Positions 35,475 through 49,029 of a DNA stretch of 64,000 nucleotides are shown here, in pieces (the stretch's first letter is position 1; each line of letters opens with the position of its first letter). Origin of the DNA: Papaver somniferum (lineage: Eukaryota; Streptophyta; Magnoliopsida; Ranunculales; Papaveraceae); the NCBI RefSeq assembly GCF_003573695.1, contig NC_039362.1:11955630-12019629 (forward strand), read 5' to 3'. The translations under genes and the position numbers were made by a program. A model generated the notes under the pieces. That model was not told the DNA's origin and searched no databases. It saw only the letters and a program-made list of their open reading frames with translations.

Positions 35475-37322
35475 ACGGAAAAATTTGCTTCACGTCGTCC
35501 GGTATTATTGTCATCTCTCCAAATGGGAGATGAAACGTATCGGTTTCTGGCCAAAATCGTTCCCTGAAGGCAGAGACTATAACACTATCATACTCCGATT
35601 GGTTATGCTCAATTCCAGGCCCTAATCCTGAAGCTGCCACTAGAGTACGAACATCACCACATTCTTCACCTATTGGCCAATAACCAGCCCTTTGACGCTT
35701 GAGCAATTCGTTTGCCCTTGCATGGTCCTTAAAAAAATACAAACATATTTTTTTAAACTAAGATTAATGAAATATACATAAATACAAACGAAAAAAAATC
35801 AAAATAAATTATAACAATGTGTTAAGAGAAACATACCCTAGTCGCACAGACTTTTGCGGCCCAGGAATTGGTATAACCAAATAAGATTGAGGACTTATCT
35901 GGTGCCTCGCCCCAGGGACATCCATTCTTCTTATGTAGAAATATCAAATCTTTTCCTGTAGGAATATGCAACCCTTTTGGTGCGGGTTCCTTTCTCGGCT
36001 TCTTTTCTTTAACTGGTTTGGCTCGAGGTAGAGTTGTATCTACGACAATTTCTTTTCCCTTGTTTTGTACTCCCTCTTCATCATTTGCTTTCTCTTCCTC
36101 ATCTTCATCAATTTCTTCCTCTCCCTCCTTTTCATTATTTCCTTTTTCTTCCTCCTCTTCACCGGATTCATGAGGAATTACTTCCTCTTCTTCAATTTTT
36201 TGATCATTATGCTCACCTCCTTCTAATTCAACCCCAGAGTTACTTACGGATGGTTCTCTTAACCTAATCTCAAACTTATTCTTCTTCTTCACATGGTCAC
36301 CTCTATGATCTAACCCTAAATGCTTTTCACCGCGAGGGGTGGGTGTATGATCAATCAGAGTTAAGTTATTCCCTCACTTATTCTTAACCCTATCAGGATT
36401 CCTACACAAGCAATACATTTGTATGATTTATTAAAGGTTGAACAAACAAGATACAAACAAAGAAAATCAATATATATTGAAAAACAAAACATACGGTTGG
36501 TAATGAGATCTCAAGAACAACCGTATAAAAGATACGGTTCATAATTTTTCAAAGTTACAAACCGTGTAAAAGAAACGGTTGGTAACTTTGGTTTCGTCTC
36601 CAACCGTATAACAACTTTGAAATTGGTTTGAGCATCGGGATGACATACGGTTGGTAACTTTGGTTTCGTCTCCAACCGTATAACAACTTTGAAAGTGGTT
36701 AGAGTATTAGGATGACATACGGTTGGAGACTAATGATACTTACGAGCCGTAACTATAATACGGTTCATAATTTCTTGTACCGTAGAGTGAAATTCTACAC
36801 GTCGCACAACTCAAAAGTAGGGTTGATAATCAACACACATTACGTACCGTACAACACATACGGTTGGTTACGAACTCATAGTTACGAACCGACTAGACAA
36901 AATTAACATGCATGAAGGAATACGGTTCGTAATAGGGTGTCCCGTACCAACCGTATATACACAAAAACTCAAACACTAGAACACACGGTTCATTATTTTT
37001 GATGACTTCAATTGTTACGAACCGTATATGCATCAAATAGTTCAGATACGGTTGGTAATTGAAACAATACCAACCGCAGAAACCTCATTTCCAGAATTCA
37101 AATTCAAATTTTGAACCTAAAAACCTAATTTTTGATATAGAATACACTTGAATTTAACAGAATACACAAAATATTAACTGGGTTTTTGATTACATACCTC
37201 ATATAAGTCATTAATCCTGATTTCTCAACTTGAGGAGTTTGGAATTGGGGTTCTTCACCGGTTGAGGGATTTTGTTGATTGGAGGCGGTTGAATCTTCGT
37301 CAACTTTCTTCTTCCTCATCAT
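35475..37322 (-). pseudogene. PMD protein gene of TE2, truncated
   Basis: Exons on the - strand: 37322-37198 (MMRKKKVDEDSTASNQQNPS...), 36389-35837 (acidic Glu-rich linker, then KEPAPKGLHIPTGKDLIFLH), and 35727 to about 35485 (ELLKRQRAGYWPIGEECGDV, DTFHLPFGEMTIIPDDVKQI). The intron positions and phases equal those of the TE1 gene. It is broken by a TGA near the start of exon 2 and ends abruptly in the PMD. The N-terminus is unrelated to the H3-like start of TE1. Confidence 0.8.
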
Positions 37323-37625
37323 CTCTATTATAGACTTTAATCAACGATTAGTACTGTTGGGAATCGCCGATTAATCGATGAAGTTTTAATGGTGGAAGCT
37401 CCCTTATGGTTACAATGGAGGAGTAGAGAAGATGAAAGAAAAAAAACTGATTTTGATTTTACTCTACTCATAATTAGGTTTAAATACGATGGAGGACAAT
37501 TCAGTCTTTTCAATTTAAAAAGGAGGGACAAATTAGTCCATTTAAAGCAAAAAGGGTGATCTAGTCAATTTATACCCCTATAGGACACCCCTAACCAATT
37601 AGAAGGACATTGCTATCACACTTGC
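35488..37625. mobile_element. TE2: second PMD transposon, one end and 5' half of its gene
   Basis: The right end (about 37556-37625) has GGGGTGTCC-type words in two copies around an ATTAGAAGG, as in TE1 and TE3. The element carries the 5' part of a PMD gene on the - strand and a CCAACCGTAT motif array. Its left part is missing: PMD coding stops where NRPC1-copy sequence begins, next to the solo LTR. Confidence 0.65.
36480..37085. repeat. CCAACCGTAT/ATACGGTTGG motif array of TE2
   Basis: About 20 copies occur in both orientations in the first intron of the PMD gene, including a 105-bp direct repeat (GGTAACTTTGGTTTCGTCTC at 36580 and 36655 region). The array sits at the same place as array 1 of TE1 but uses a different motif. 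Confidence 0.88.
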
Positions 37626-38017
37626 CGCCCTTATACCAGGGTTACATATAAAGGTCCTCCCACGCTTCGCTCCGTCGGCCCAAAAATGAAAATTGAATCC
37701 AGACAACGAAAAAACATTTTTCTTTTTGTTTTTCTTCCGTTTAAGAAATTGATCGATAACTGGCCCAAATTCATTTTAACGATCCGTGTTCCTTATTTTC
37801 ATTAGTCCCACACCACCAGAAACGATTTTCTATTTCTAGTTTATAATCAAAAAGCTGACATTGGAAAGCATCTTGTAGTATAAATATAATAATTGCTGCT
37901 TTCGGTGAGAGAATAAAAATATTTTTCTTTCTAGGGTTTTACGAGATCAACAATTTCTGTTTTTGTTCTTCTGCCTCCCTTTTTTGTTCTTCATTCAAGT
38001 GATTGATCAGAGTAACA
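37626..38017 (+). promoter_or_regulatory. NRPC1: NRPC1 promoter and leader
   Basis: A TATAAATA box at 37879-37886 and a telobox-type TAGGGTTT at 37932-37939, common upstream of plant housekeeping and translation or transcription genes, lie within 140 bp of the ATG at 38018. The leader is T-rich and in-frame-stop free of competing ATGs near the start. Confidence 0.6.
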
Positions 38018-40513
<2,496 letters not shown>

Positions 40514-40541
40514 TAGCTTTGACTATCTTTGGTTGTTGCAT

Positions 40542-41541
40542 NNNNNNNNNNNNNNNNNNNNNNNNNNNNNNNNNNNNNNNNNNNNNNNNNNNNNNNNNNN
40601 NNNNNNNNNNNNNNNNNNNNNNNNNNNNNNNNNNNNNNNNNNNNNNNNNNNNNNNNNNNNNNNNNNNNNNNNNNNNNNNNNNNNNNNNNNNNNNNNNNNN
40701 NNNNNNNNNNNNNNNNNNNNNNNNNNNNNNNNNNNNNNNNNNNNNNNNNNNNNNNNNNNNNNNNNNNNNNNNNNNNNNNNNNNNNNNNNNNNNNNNNNNN
40801 NNNNNNNNNNNNNNNNNNNNNNNNNNNNNNNNNNNNNNNNNNNNNNNNNNNNNNNNNNNNNNNNNNNNNNNNNNNNNNNNNNNNNNNNNNNNNNNNNNNN
40901 NNNNNNNNNNNNNNNNNNNNNNNNNNNNNNNNNNNNNNNNNNNNNNNNNNNNNNNNNNNNNNNNNNNNNNNNNNNNNNNNNNNNNNNNNNNNNNNNNNNN
41001 NNNNNNNNNNNNNNNNNNNNNNNNNNNNNNNNNNNNNNNNNNNNNNNNNNNNNNNNNNNNNNNNNNNNNNNNNNNNNNNNNNNNNNNNNNNNNNNNNNNN
41101 NNNNNNNNNNNNNNNNNNNNNNNNNNNNNNNNNNNNNNNNNNNNNNNNNNNNNNNNNNNNNNNNNNNNNNNNNNNNNNNNNNNNNNNNNNNNNNNNNNNN
41201 NNNNNNNNNNNNNNNNNNNNNNNNNNNNNNNNNNNNNNNNNNNNNNNNNNNNNNNNNNNNNNNNNNNNNNNNNNNNNNNNNNNNNNNNNNNNNNNNNNNN
41301 NNNNNNNNNNNNNNNNNNNNNNNNNNNNNNNNNNNNNNNNNNNNNNNNNNNNNNNNNNNNNNNNNNNNNNNNNNNNNNNNNNNNNNNNNNNNNNNNNNNN
41401 NNNNNNNNNNNNNNNNNNNNNNNNNNNNNNNNNNNNNNNNNNNNNNNNNNNNNNNNNNNNNNNNNNNNNNNNNNNNNNNNNNNNNNNNNNNNNNNNNNNN
41501 NNNNNNNNNNNNNNNNNNNNNNNNNNNNNNNNNNNNNNNNN
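40542..41541. other. Scaffold gap (exactly 1000 N)
   Basis: Gap of unknown size. If the middle contig is flipped, the right contig overlaps it by 1.3 kb and this gap does not exist in the genome. Confidence 0.98.
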
Positions 41542-42843
41542 TGATGAAGTCATGTCTTATTGTAAATATCATAGTTCAGTTGTGTGAATGTTCACATTAT
41601 GAAAATTATGTATATGATTTTATGAGAAAATCATTTTTTATGCACTAATGAAGCGTTGTTCGTTATTGCAGATTTCAAGGAACGAATTGATTTCGTGTGT
41701 TAACTCTTGTATTGCAACCGCTATTGATAGTGAAATTGAAAGAGGTAAGATTCAAGAATTACCATTTTTTGGATGAATTTATCTGCATGTCGATAACTCC
41801 ATGCTCCTGGTTTCATAAAATGTCGGCTTCCAGCGGTCGTAGTTATTCCTCCGGTTCTGACAAAGATCCCAAAGCTCCCATAGCTAAACCGAGAGCCAAG
41901 GTAATTCGTGATGAGGGAGCAAAGACCAGCGTACCCTCGAATGAGCAGAGAGTTACTTTCTCCGAACTCATGAAAAGAAAAGTCGAAGACGATGAGAAAG
42001 ATGCTCATCAGCGCACAAAGGATCGAATCCGGCGCAAAATACAGAGAGCTGAGGAAAAACGCCAATTCTTGGACGGGGTACCCTTTGATTCTGATGTTGA
42101 TTCTTCCGAAGAAGAAACTGCCTGGGGTTTGCCTGATCAGTGTGCCACAGAATTCAAAAGTCCCATGAACATTGCAGCTGAAGCGGAAGAAGATTCATAT
42201 GATGATTTTTATGCTCATCCAGACGTCACTAATAGTCATGACAGTGATTATGAAGAAGAGGATTCCGAGAAGGATAGTGATGACAACTCTGAGAAAGACA
42301 GTGATGACGAATCTGACAACTCAGATGGATCTGACGAATAGCTTTACTTTCGATCTCTTTTTTCTTTTTTTTTAGTATTTGAATACTCTCAATATTCGTA
42401 GTAGATGTCTTCATTCGAACAACTTGGTTGAAGTATTTAGGTCTTCCTTTTGAATGAGAGATTTTATTAATGCAAGTTCTTCTTAATTGAATTAAGCAAA
42501 CCGAGCCACTCTTCATGCCGAACTCATTATAATCTCCCTTAACCCTTGTGGTTCTTCATCTAATGAAAATATCCAAACATAAGATGTATAATACATGGGG
42601 CCGTCTGACTTGCCGCTCACAATTAACCTTGGTCAGTCCCCAGTGCACTATTTTACTTCCGCATCTCCAGTTTGACCTTGTTAAAGACTTAGGGTTTCAG
42701 TAAAACTCATAAATGAATCGGAGATAAGTGTCTGCCATATCTTGTATATATCTTTGTAGATTTAGGGTTTATCACTTGCGCCAATATCTCCTCCATTCCT
42801 AAGTTAGTTTCATCTCCGAAGAAATTTCGATCATCATACCTCT
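41542..42843 (+). repeat. Contig-start inverted copy of 5224-6526
   Basis: See 5224-6526. The two differ by one substitution and one homopolymer unit. Confidence 0.93.
41820..42341 (+). CDS. Acidic antisense ORF of element A (second copy in the assembly)
   Basis: This has the same 173-residue protein as 5727-6248 with one residue different (RAEEK here, RAGEK there). It is antisense to pol of element A and lies between pol and the 3' LTR in the corrected order. A preceding exon ends GAAAGAG|GTAAG (about 41744), with its acceptor TTATTGCAG at 41663-41671. Highly charged, with a C-terminal acidic tail; possibly a nuclear or chromatin-binding type of protein, but no domain supports this. Confidence 0.72.
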   Translation: MSASSGRSYSSGSDKDPKAPIAKPRAKVIRDEGAKTSVPSNEQRVTFSELMKRKVEDDEKDAHQRTKDRIRRKIQRAEEKRQFLDGVPFDSDVDSSEEETAWGLPDQCATEFKSPMNIAAEAEEDSYDDFYAHPDVTNSHDSDYEEEDSEKDSDDNSEKDSDDESDNSDGSDE

Positions 42844-42849
42844 TATATC

Positions 42850-43837
42850 ATGTCTGCTGATAATACTTCTTCTCAAAACGGACTTCAGTCAAAACATGGA
42901 GTAGAAGCGCCATCTTGGTAAGTTGCATATCTTTTCCATCCCGTTCAGTTGAGGTTACTGATCGTAGAAGATGATTTTTTGCACGATAACCAGAAGAATC
43001 TTTCTTCTCACAATTCAAGGCCCAAGCGGACTGCTAGAACTCATGCCCGATATAGGTCGGCTCCTGCCGAGACTGGATCATCTCTAAGCAATCTTATAAT
43101 TTTTGAAATTTTACCATGTCTAATTCAGGCGAAATTAAACACTTCCCCGTTCATCACAGACGGATGTTCGTGTCGTTGTTGATGCTAGAAGGAGAAGGAG
43201 TGTAAAGTCCGTGACTGTGGTCGAGGTTGAAGATAGTAGCAATCAAGCATGTGAAGATTCTGCAGAATCCGTGGAGACAGAAGACAGTGTTCATGCCCGT
43301 GAATACCCGACAAGTGGGTTCTTGTTTGAAGCTTCATTGATTAACACTTTCCCAGATAATGAGGTGGTTGGTGTATTAGTCATTCCCAAGTGCCATGCAC
43401 CTCTGTATACTAAGATCTAGAAAAATTATGGGCATATTGCCACTACAGAAGTGTGGAAAGGTTTTATACCCACCCTCCTGACTACAGTTACAGGGCTGCT
43501 ACCGATCATTGAAGAAATGAACCAAATGCACCTGCGAGATGTCAAGAATCAGGAACTACACAAGTGGGATGAGATGCTTTCCAATTGTGAGATATTGCGA
43601 TTCAATCTGAGCTGGCTTCGCCGTCATCTTGAGATAATTAAGATCCATAAGGAGTCGTAGGATGCTGATGCGATTTCCATGACCACTGCTTTATTGGAGG
43701 AGGAAAAGATACTGGCTTTGGAGTCAGTGAGGGTCGAGAAGGCGGTTGAGGATTTGAAGGCAAAGACTAGGATCTTCCAGAAGAAACTCGACAGGGTTTC
43801 CTACAGGGATTATCCATTGCTGGATGGTTTGCTCTGA
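42850..43837 (+). pseudogene. PEARLI4/phospholipase-like gene remnant in element A
   Basis: It starts MSADNTSSQNGLQSKHGVEA with a GTAAGT donor near 42918. Later blocks read RPKRTARTHARYR, then VVVDARRRRSVKSVTVVEVE, then VLVIPKCHAPLYTKI*KNYGHIATTEV, LHKWDEMLSNCEILRFNLSWLRRHLE, and a coiled-coil ALLEEEKILALESVRVEKAV. The HGDIA-like and WLR parts match plant PEARLI4 'phospholipase-like' proteins. Stops at 43418-43420 (TAG for a conserved Trp) and about 43658, plus disrupted exons, show it is dead. It is antisense to pol and probably a second additional ORF or captured host gene. Confidence 0.6.
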
Positions 43838-44016
43838 GTGAATATTCAGGAGAGTTGAAATGTAGGTTTCTGACAAGGTAGAACAATCTGATAGCATGAG
43901 GAGTTTTGTTCAATTGATGAATATTTGATGAATAAATGAGCATCTTGCATGCTCTTTTAAGGAAATAGATTATATTTGAGATGTATTTGAAATAAAGGTT
44001 AATTATCTGTTGTTGA
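43838..44016. other. Element A sequence downstream of pol
   Basis: Matches the start of the region after pol of element B (63965-64000: CAACAGATAATAAA, TTTATTTCAAATACATC). Non-coding. Confidence 0.6.
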
Positions 44017-47000
44017 TCAAGCGTAATAGGCTTTGAGCCATTTGCCATTGATAACATTTCCTTCCTTTCCTCCACTGATTGCTAAAATTTTGTAGTATCC
44101 ACTAGACACCGCTTTGATGATAACATACGACCCTTCCCATTTCTGAGATAATTTGGGAGCATACATATCTTGTTGAATGTGCTTTGCCGTCTTTAATACC
44201 AAATATACTACTTGAAAAGTTCGGGGTTTTACCATTTTCTTGTAAGCCCTGGATATCCTCTGTTTATAAGCCTCCACGTACTTTTATACTTTAGCTCTCC
44301 TTTATTCAAGCATGTCTAGTTCAGCAACTCTTGACTTGGACACTTCAGCTTCATCCCATCGTATTCCACTAGCCGCTGCAATCCTTGCTGAAGGAATTTT
44401 TATCTCGGCTGGGAGTATAGCATCAACCCCATAGACGAGCAAATACGGTGACGTTCCAATTGAGCTTCTTGGTGCAGTTCTGTAAGCCCACAAAGCCATG
44501 GGAAGTTGCTCATGCCACAATCGTGTATTGTCATGAATTGTTCGACTGATAATCCGGATCAAAGTTTTGTTGGTACTCTCTGCTTGGACATTTCCTTGGG
44601 GGTAGTATGGTGTGGAGAAGATATGTTTAATCCCGTACTCCTTGAGCAATTTCTCGACATCTTGGTTGGCGAAAGGAGTCCCATTATCTGTGATGATATG
44701 TTTAGGGACGCCGAATCTATATATAACATGCTCCATTATGAAGGCTGCAATAGTTACCCCTGTGGTACCTCTGAGCGGGATTGCTTCGACCAACTTAGTG
44801 AAATATTCAGTAGCTATGATGATGTATTCATGCTGCTTTGAGGATGCTGGGTTGATCTTCCCGATGATATCAAGTCCCCAGATATAGAAAGGCCATGGAC
44901 TATTCACAGAGTGTAATGGAAGACAAGGGGTATGAATGAGATTACAGTGAATCTGGCATTTATGGCACTTTTGAACGTATGCGGCTGCATCATCTTCCAT
45001 AGTCGGCCAGTAATATTTCTCGCGGATTTAGAGAAACAATTTCTTTTTCCCCTGATGTTCTCCTTCATGAGTTTCTTTCAGGACTTTCAGGATTTCATCT
45101 TCGGGTAGGCATCTCAACAAGTATCCTCCAAAGCTTTTGCGTTATAAGATTCCGTCAAGAAAAACTAATCTCTTAGCTCTTTGTATGAGTTTGATTGCAT
45201 CTTTCTTTTCTGGTGGCGATTTGTTGTCTCGAAGATATTCGATGTAAGGCTGCCTCTAGTCCCCGACGTGAAGGAGTGTTAGCACTTCCAAATGATGAGG
45301 AGGTGTCTGAAAATTAGGACAAGCTCCCTGAAAAGTCCTTGATTGTGCTTCCATGGAAGGCCAATAGTACCCGAGTCTCTGGAGTCTTCTATAAAGTGTT
45401 ATCATCAGCGTCTGTCCGCACATTTCTTGATGCACACTTTCGAGTTTTTCTTTCGCTTCTTCATCACCCAGGCATCGTGATATAGAGGCATCCGGGTTAC
45501 GATGGTATAAGGTCCCATGAAGCAACAAGAAGTTATTCAGTTCTTTAAGGCTGATCGTCCCTTCTGTAATGGAGCTGCTTTGTTCATGAGTGATAGGTTC
45601 TCTCCAGTCATTTGCTTGAGCTCCTTCAGTTTTATTAAGCCACGCGGATGACTCAGCTCGTCTTTGCACTATGATGGATTTCTCTGATCCTTCGAATTGT
45701 AACTTAGAGGCAAGAGTTTCTAAGCAATCAGCATGCCTATTGTTGGTTCGGCCAGTATGGGTGATGGTCGCGTCGGCGAAATGAGTCAGGAGTCATTGTG
45801 CTTCAGCCCTGAATGGAGCAAGTGTTATCTCTTTGAGAGAGTACACCCCATTCATTTTATTGACTAGTAGTTTTGAATCTCCTCTGATATCCAGATGCAT
45901 TGCTCATGCTTGTTTAGCTAATGATAATCCTAGCAAGAAGGCCTCATACTCTGCTGAATTATTTGTACAGTGGAAATCCAGCTTGAATGAGTGAGAGAAT
46001 ACCTCTCCTGATGGAGAGACTAAGACTATGCCCGCTCCTCCAGTATCATTACTAGGAGTGACGGATCCATCAAAGTATAACAACCATGTTTCTTCTTTAA
46101 CGACTGAGATTCCTGGAAGTTCTCCTACGTCATCTGGTAATGTCGCGGAATCTTCTCCTGGGAACGCTGCTAGTAAATCTGCTACTGCTTGAACTTTGAT
46201 TGTTTTTGGGGGAAACACATACTATGTCGAATTCCGACATCTGAAGCAGCCACTTTCCAGGTCTTCCTATCAAAGCGGGCTTTGAGAGTAAAAACTTTAT
46301 GGGATCAGCTTTGGATACAAGCACAACTCTGTTGGATAATAAATAATGCCTGAATCTTTGCATTGCATGAGCTAACGCCAGACATGCTCTTTCAGCTTTC
46401 GGGTATCTGAGTTGAGCATCCTTCATGGTTCGGTTGAAATAGTAAATTGGATGCTCGACGCCTTCTTCGTCTTCTTGAGCCAGTAGTGCTCCAATAGCAA
46501 CATCACTGGAGGTTGTGTATAATATCAACGGTCGACCCTGCACTGGAGACCTCATGAATGCAGGTGATAGAAGTATCTGTTGTATTTTCTGAAATACTTC
46601 CTGCTGAATATCCGTCCACTTGAAACTCGCTCCCTTCTTCAGCAGAGGGGTGAACGAAGCAATAAGTTGAGCCAATCCTGGTATGAAGCGTCTGATGTAA
46701 TTCACCTTACCCATGAAGCTCTGCAGTTCCTTCACAGTGCGTGGAGGAGGCATGGTGGAGATGGATTTCGCTTTGTCCGGATCGACTTTGATCCCTTCGG
46801 CAGTGACCAAGAATCCCAGAAACTTTCCATAAGAAACTCCAAAAGCGCATTTTATAGGATTCATCTTCAACTTGTATTCTCTGCATCTTTCAAAGACTTG
46901 TCTCAGAATTTATAGATGGGATGTTCGAGATTTCGATTTCACCACGACATCGTCAACATAATCTTCTACTTGCTTGTGCATCATATCATGAAATATCGCT

Positions 47001-48469
47001 GTCATGGCTCGTTGGAAGGTGGCGCCAGAATTCTTCAACCCAAAGGGCATCACAGTGTAATGAAAATTCCCAATTGGAGTAAGAAATGCGGTCTTGGCGG
47101 CATCATGTTTGAACATTTTGATTTGGTTGTACCCATTGTAACCATCCATGAATGAAAACATACCGTGGCCGCTGGTCGCATCAACGAGCATATCAATGTC
47201 TGGTAAAAGAAAGTCATCCTTCGGGCATCATTTATTCAGGTTTCTGAAATCTACACAGCATCTGATTTGACCATTTTTCTTCTTAACTGGGACGACATTA
47301 GCCAGCCATGTTGGGTGTTGAATAGGCTTGATAAATCCTGCTACCAGTAATTTTTGAATTTCGGCCTTGATTTGTTCCTCGACTTCATGCCTGAACTGCC
47401 TGGGTGGTTGTTTGACATCCTTGGAGCCAGGAATGATATGTAGACGGTGAGTGACCAATTTGTCATCCAGACCAGGCATTTCTTCATACGTCCAAGCAAA
47501 TATATCCCGATACTCCTTCAGTAACTCTACCAGGCCTATGCGCTCTTCCGGTGATAGCGCAAAACTGATTAAGATTGGTCTTGGATCTTCCTCTGTGCCG
47601 ATGTTAACTGTCTCAAGATCATTAGTGGTAGAATTCGTGCCATCTTGCAACTGCTGTGGAGCTTCCTGAACTTCATCCTCAGGTGGTTGTTCGTTCTGAC
47701 ACGATTCGCCAGTGCGAGGAGACTCTTGATCAATCTCCCCTATTAATTGCTAATCTTTGCGTCGCCGGTAAATGAACCTTCCTTCCGCGTCATGAGTGGT
47801 CATAAAATTAGATCCTGGGATCGTAGTTTCATCTTTTCGACGTTTGACCCGTGCAACAGGTGACTTGACCGGTTCTTCTTCTGAAGATGGTGATGACGCC
47901 GCAGATGCCTCAATAGCCTTCCAACTTGGAAGTGGAGTAGTGTAGATTTTCTTAGGAGGTTCAGGGGCGCTTCTTTGGGACTCGATGAATTCCGCATCAT
48001 ATGACAGAGCATACGGAGATGATGAAGCAGTTATGCAGACGATCTTGTTATTGAGTAAAGCCTTCATGCATTGATGGTAGGTTGATGGAACCACCTTGTT
48101 GTCATGGAGCCAAGGTCGCCCAAGTATCATGTGGTAGTCAGGTTCTTGCTCGATCACGTGGAGTTTCACCTTTGATTGAATTGGTCTCACCCTCAAATCT
48201 ATGTACGCGTATCCATATGTGTGGCTTCAGCTTCCTTCAAACCCTGTCATTAGGATGAGATGGCGAATGATTTTACCTCGCGGGAATCTGGCCATTATAA
48301 GAGTTTTCATAGTGACAATGTTGGTGGAAGCACCGGTGTCGATGAGATCTCTTCTAAATTCGGTGCCTTTGATGAAGCCAGTCACGTACAACGCGCGATT
48401 GTGCCCTTCGTCTGCCATGCGATCTTCTTCTCCAAAAGTGATGTTGTCGATTGAATGTCCAGTCATCAA
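44017..48469 (-). pseudogene. Element A pol: protease, RT, RNase H, second RNase H, integrase
   Basis: Order on the - strand: protease (LIDTGASTNIVTMKTL, about 48330), reverse transcriptase (VPVKKKNGQIRCCVDFRNLN near 47250; YVDD near 46945), RNase H (LILYTTSSDVAIGALLAQED near 46510), a second, archaeal-type RNase H (LLYFDGS..., AEYEAFLLGL, near 45930-46090), an HHCC zinc finger and an integrase core (TDNGTPF near 44680; GNVQAESTNK keeps the catalytic Glu). The RT-RH-aRH-INT order is the hallmark of the Tat branch of Ty3/gypsy. At least six stops or frameshifts break it (for example near 47230, 46907, 46230, 45780, 45000, 44290), so it cannot make a polyprotein. Confidence 0.92.
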
Positions 48470-48599
48470 AGAAACTTCTTCAACTACTGGGGTTGGTGAA
48501 GTTATTTGTACATCGGACGATATCTGGCTGAGTGCAGCAAATGTGTCCGTGCATTGCTCCTTAGAGAAGTGTATGAGTTCACATAAAACTTTCGATCAA

Positions 48600-48971
48600 A
48601 TGTGCAACTTCCTGTTCCACTGGTTCCTCATATGTGGTGAAACTGTTGGTCTGAGGAGGATTACTAGTCGAAGGATTTGGAGGTTCCACCATCTCTGCTC
48701 CTAAAATCCTCGTCACGTGTACCAGCCAAGTTAACAGGCTATCGATTTCCCTCTTCAGCCGGTCCACGTTTCTTGACAAGTCTTCTTGTCTTCGTGAAAA
48801 TTCATCCAAGATTGTGATTTCTCAATCCATCGGTTCAACGGAGATAAATGGAGTTGTAAAATATGATAATTCATTGTAACCAGAATTGTTTGAAGGAGTG
48901 TGAGAGACATTACCATTCGAAAGATTCTGGTTGGGACCTGGAGATGTAGAGTCATTCCTTAGACCGACCAT
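48600..48971 (-). pseudogene. Element A gag remnant
   Basis: From the ATG at 48971 the frame reads MVGLRND..., shifts near 48815, then RRQEDLSRNVDRLKREIDSL and EPPNPSTSNPPQTNSFTTYE before protease. Only the N-terminus and the link to protease remain. The capsid core and CCHC knuckle usual in Tat gag (several hundred residues) are missing, with the same junction in element B. Confidence 0.75.
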
Positions 48972-49010
48972 CCTTGTGAAATCGTGAGATTGCAACTGAG
49001 AGATTAATCT

Positions 49011-49029
49011 CCCACTGTGGTAGCCAATC
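49011..49029 (-). promoter_or_regulatory. Primer binding site of element A
   Basis: GATTGGCTACCACAGTGGG on the - strand directly follows the LTR end CCAACA. One base differs from element B (GGCTACC versus GGCGACC). Confidence 0.6.

Larger units (their letters stand above)
30062..35487 (+). pseudogene. Partial, degenerate NRPC1 copy (exons 5 to 13)
   Basis: Exon-like blocks: 30062-30211, 30376-30489, 30605-30687, 30860-31075 ([20 protein letters not shown]), 31190-31338, 31524-31669 ([20 protein letters not shown]), 31768-31908 (including [15 protein letters not shown], the metal-A motif), 32841-33029 with a tandem second copy, and 33936 to about 35487 (ELWTGKHLF...), the last interrupted by a solo LTR. 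Introns are retained, so this is a DNA-level duplication, not a retrocopy. Lesions: a 12-nt in-frame insertion in block 1, a frameshift in block 2, a lost donor in block 3, and a stop in 31190-31338. It reveals exons 9-13 that are hidden by a gap in the functional gene. Confidence 0.92.

Noticed and set aside
41721..42065. 114-residue frame opposite the acidic ORF
   Set aside because: Antisense shadow; the acidic ORF has the leader, splice signals and composition of a real product.
44506..48704. + strand frames over element A pol
   Set aside because: Shadows of the - strand pol domains, whose catalytic motifs are explicit.
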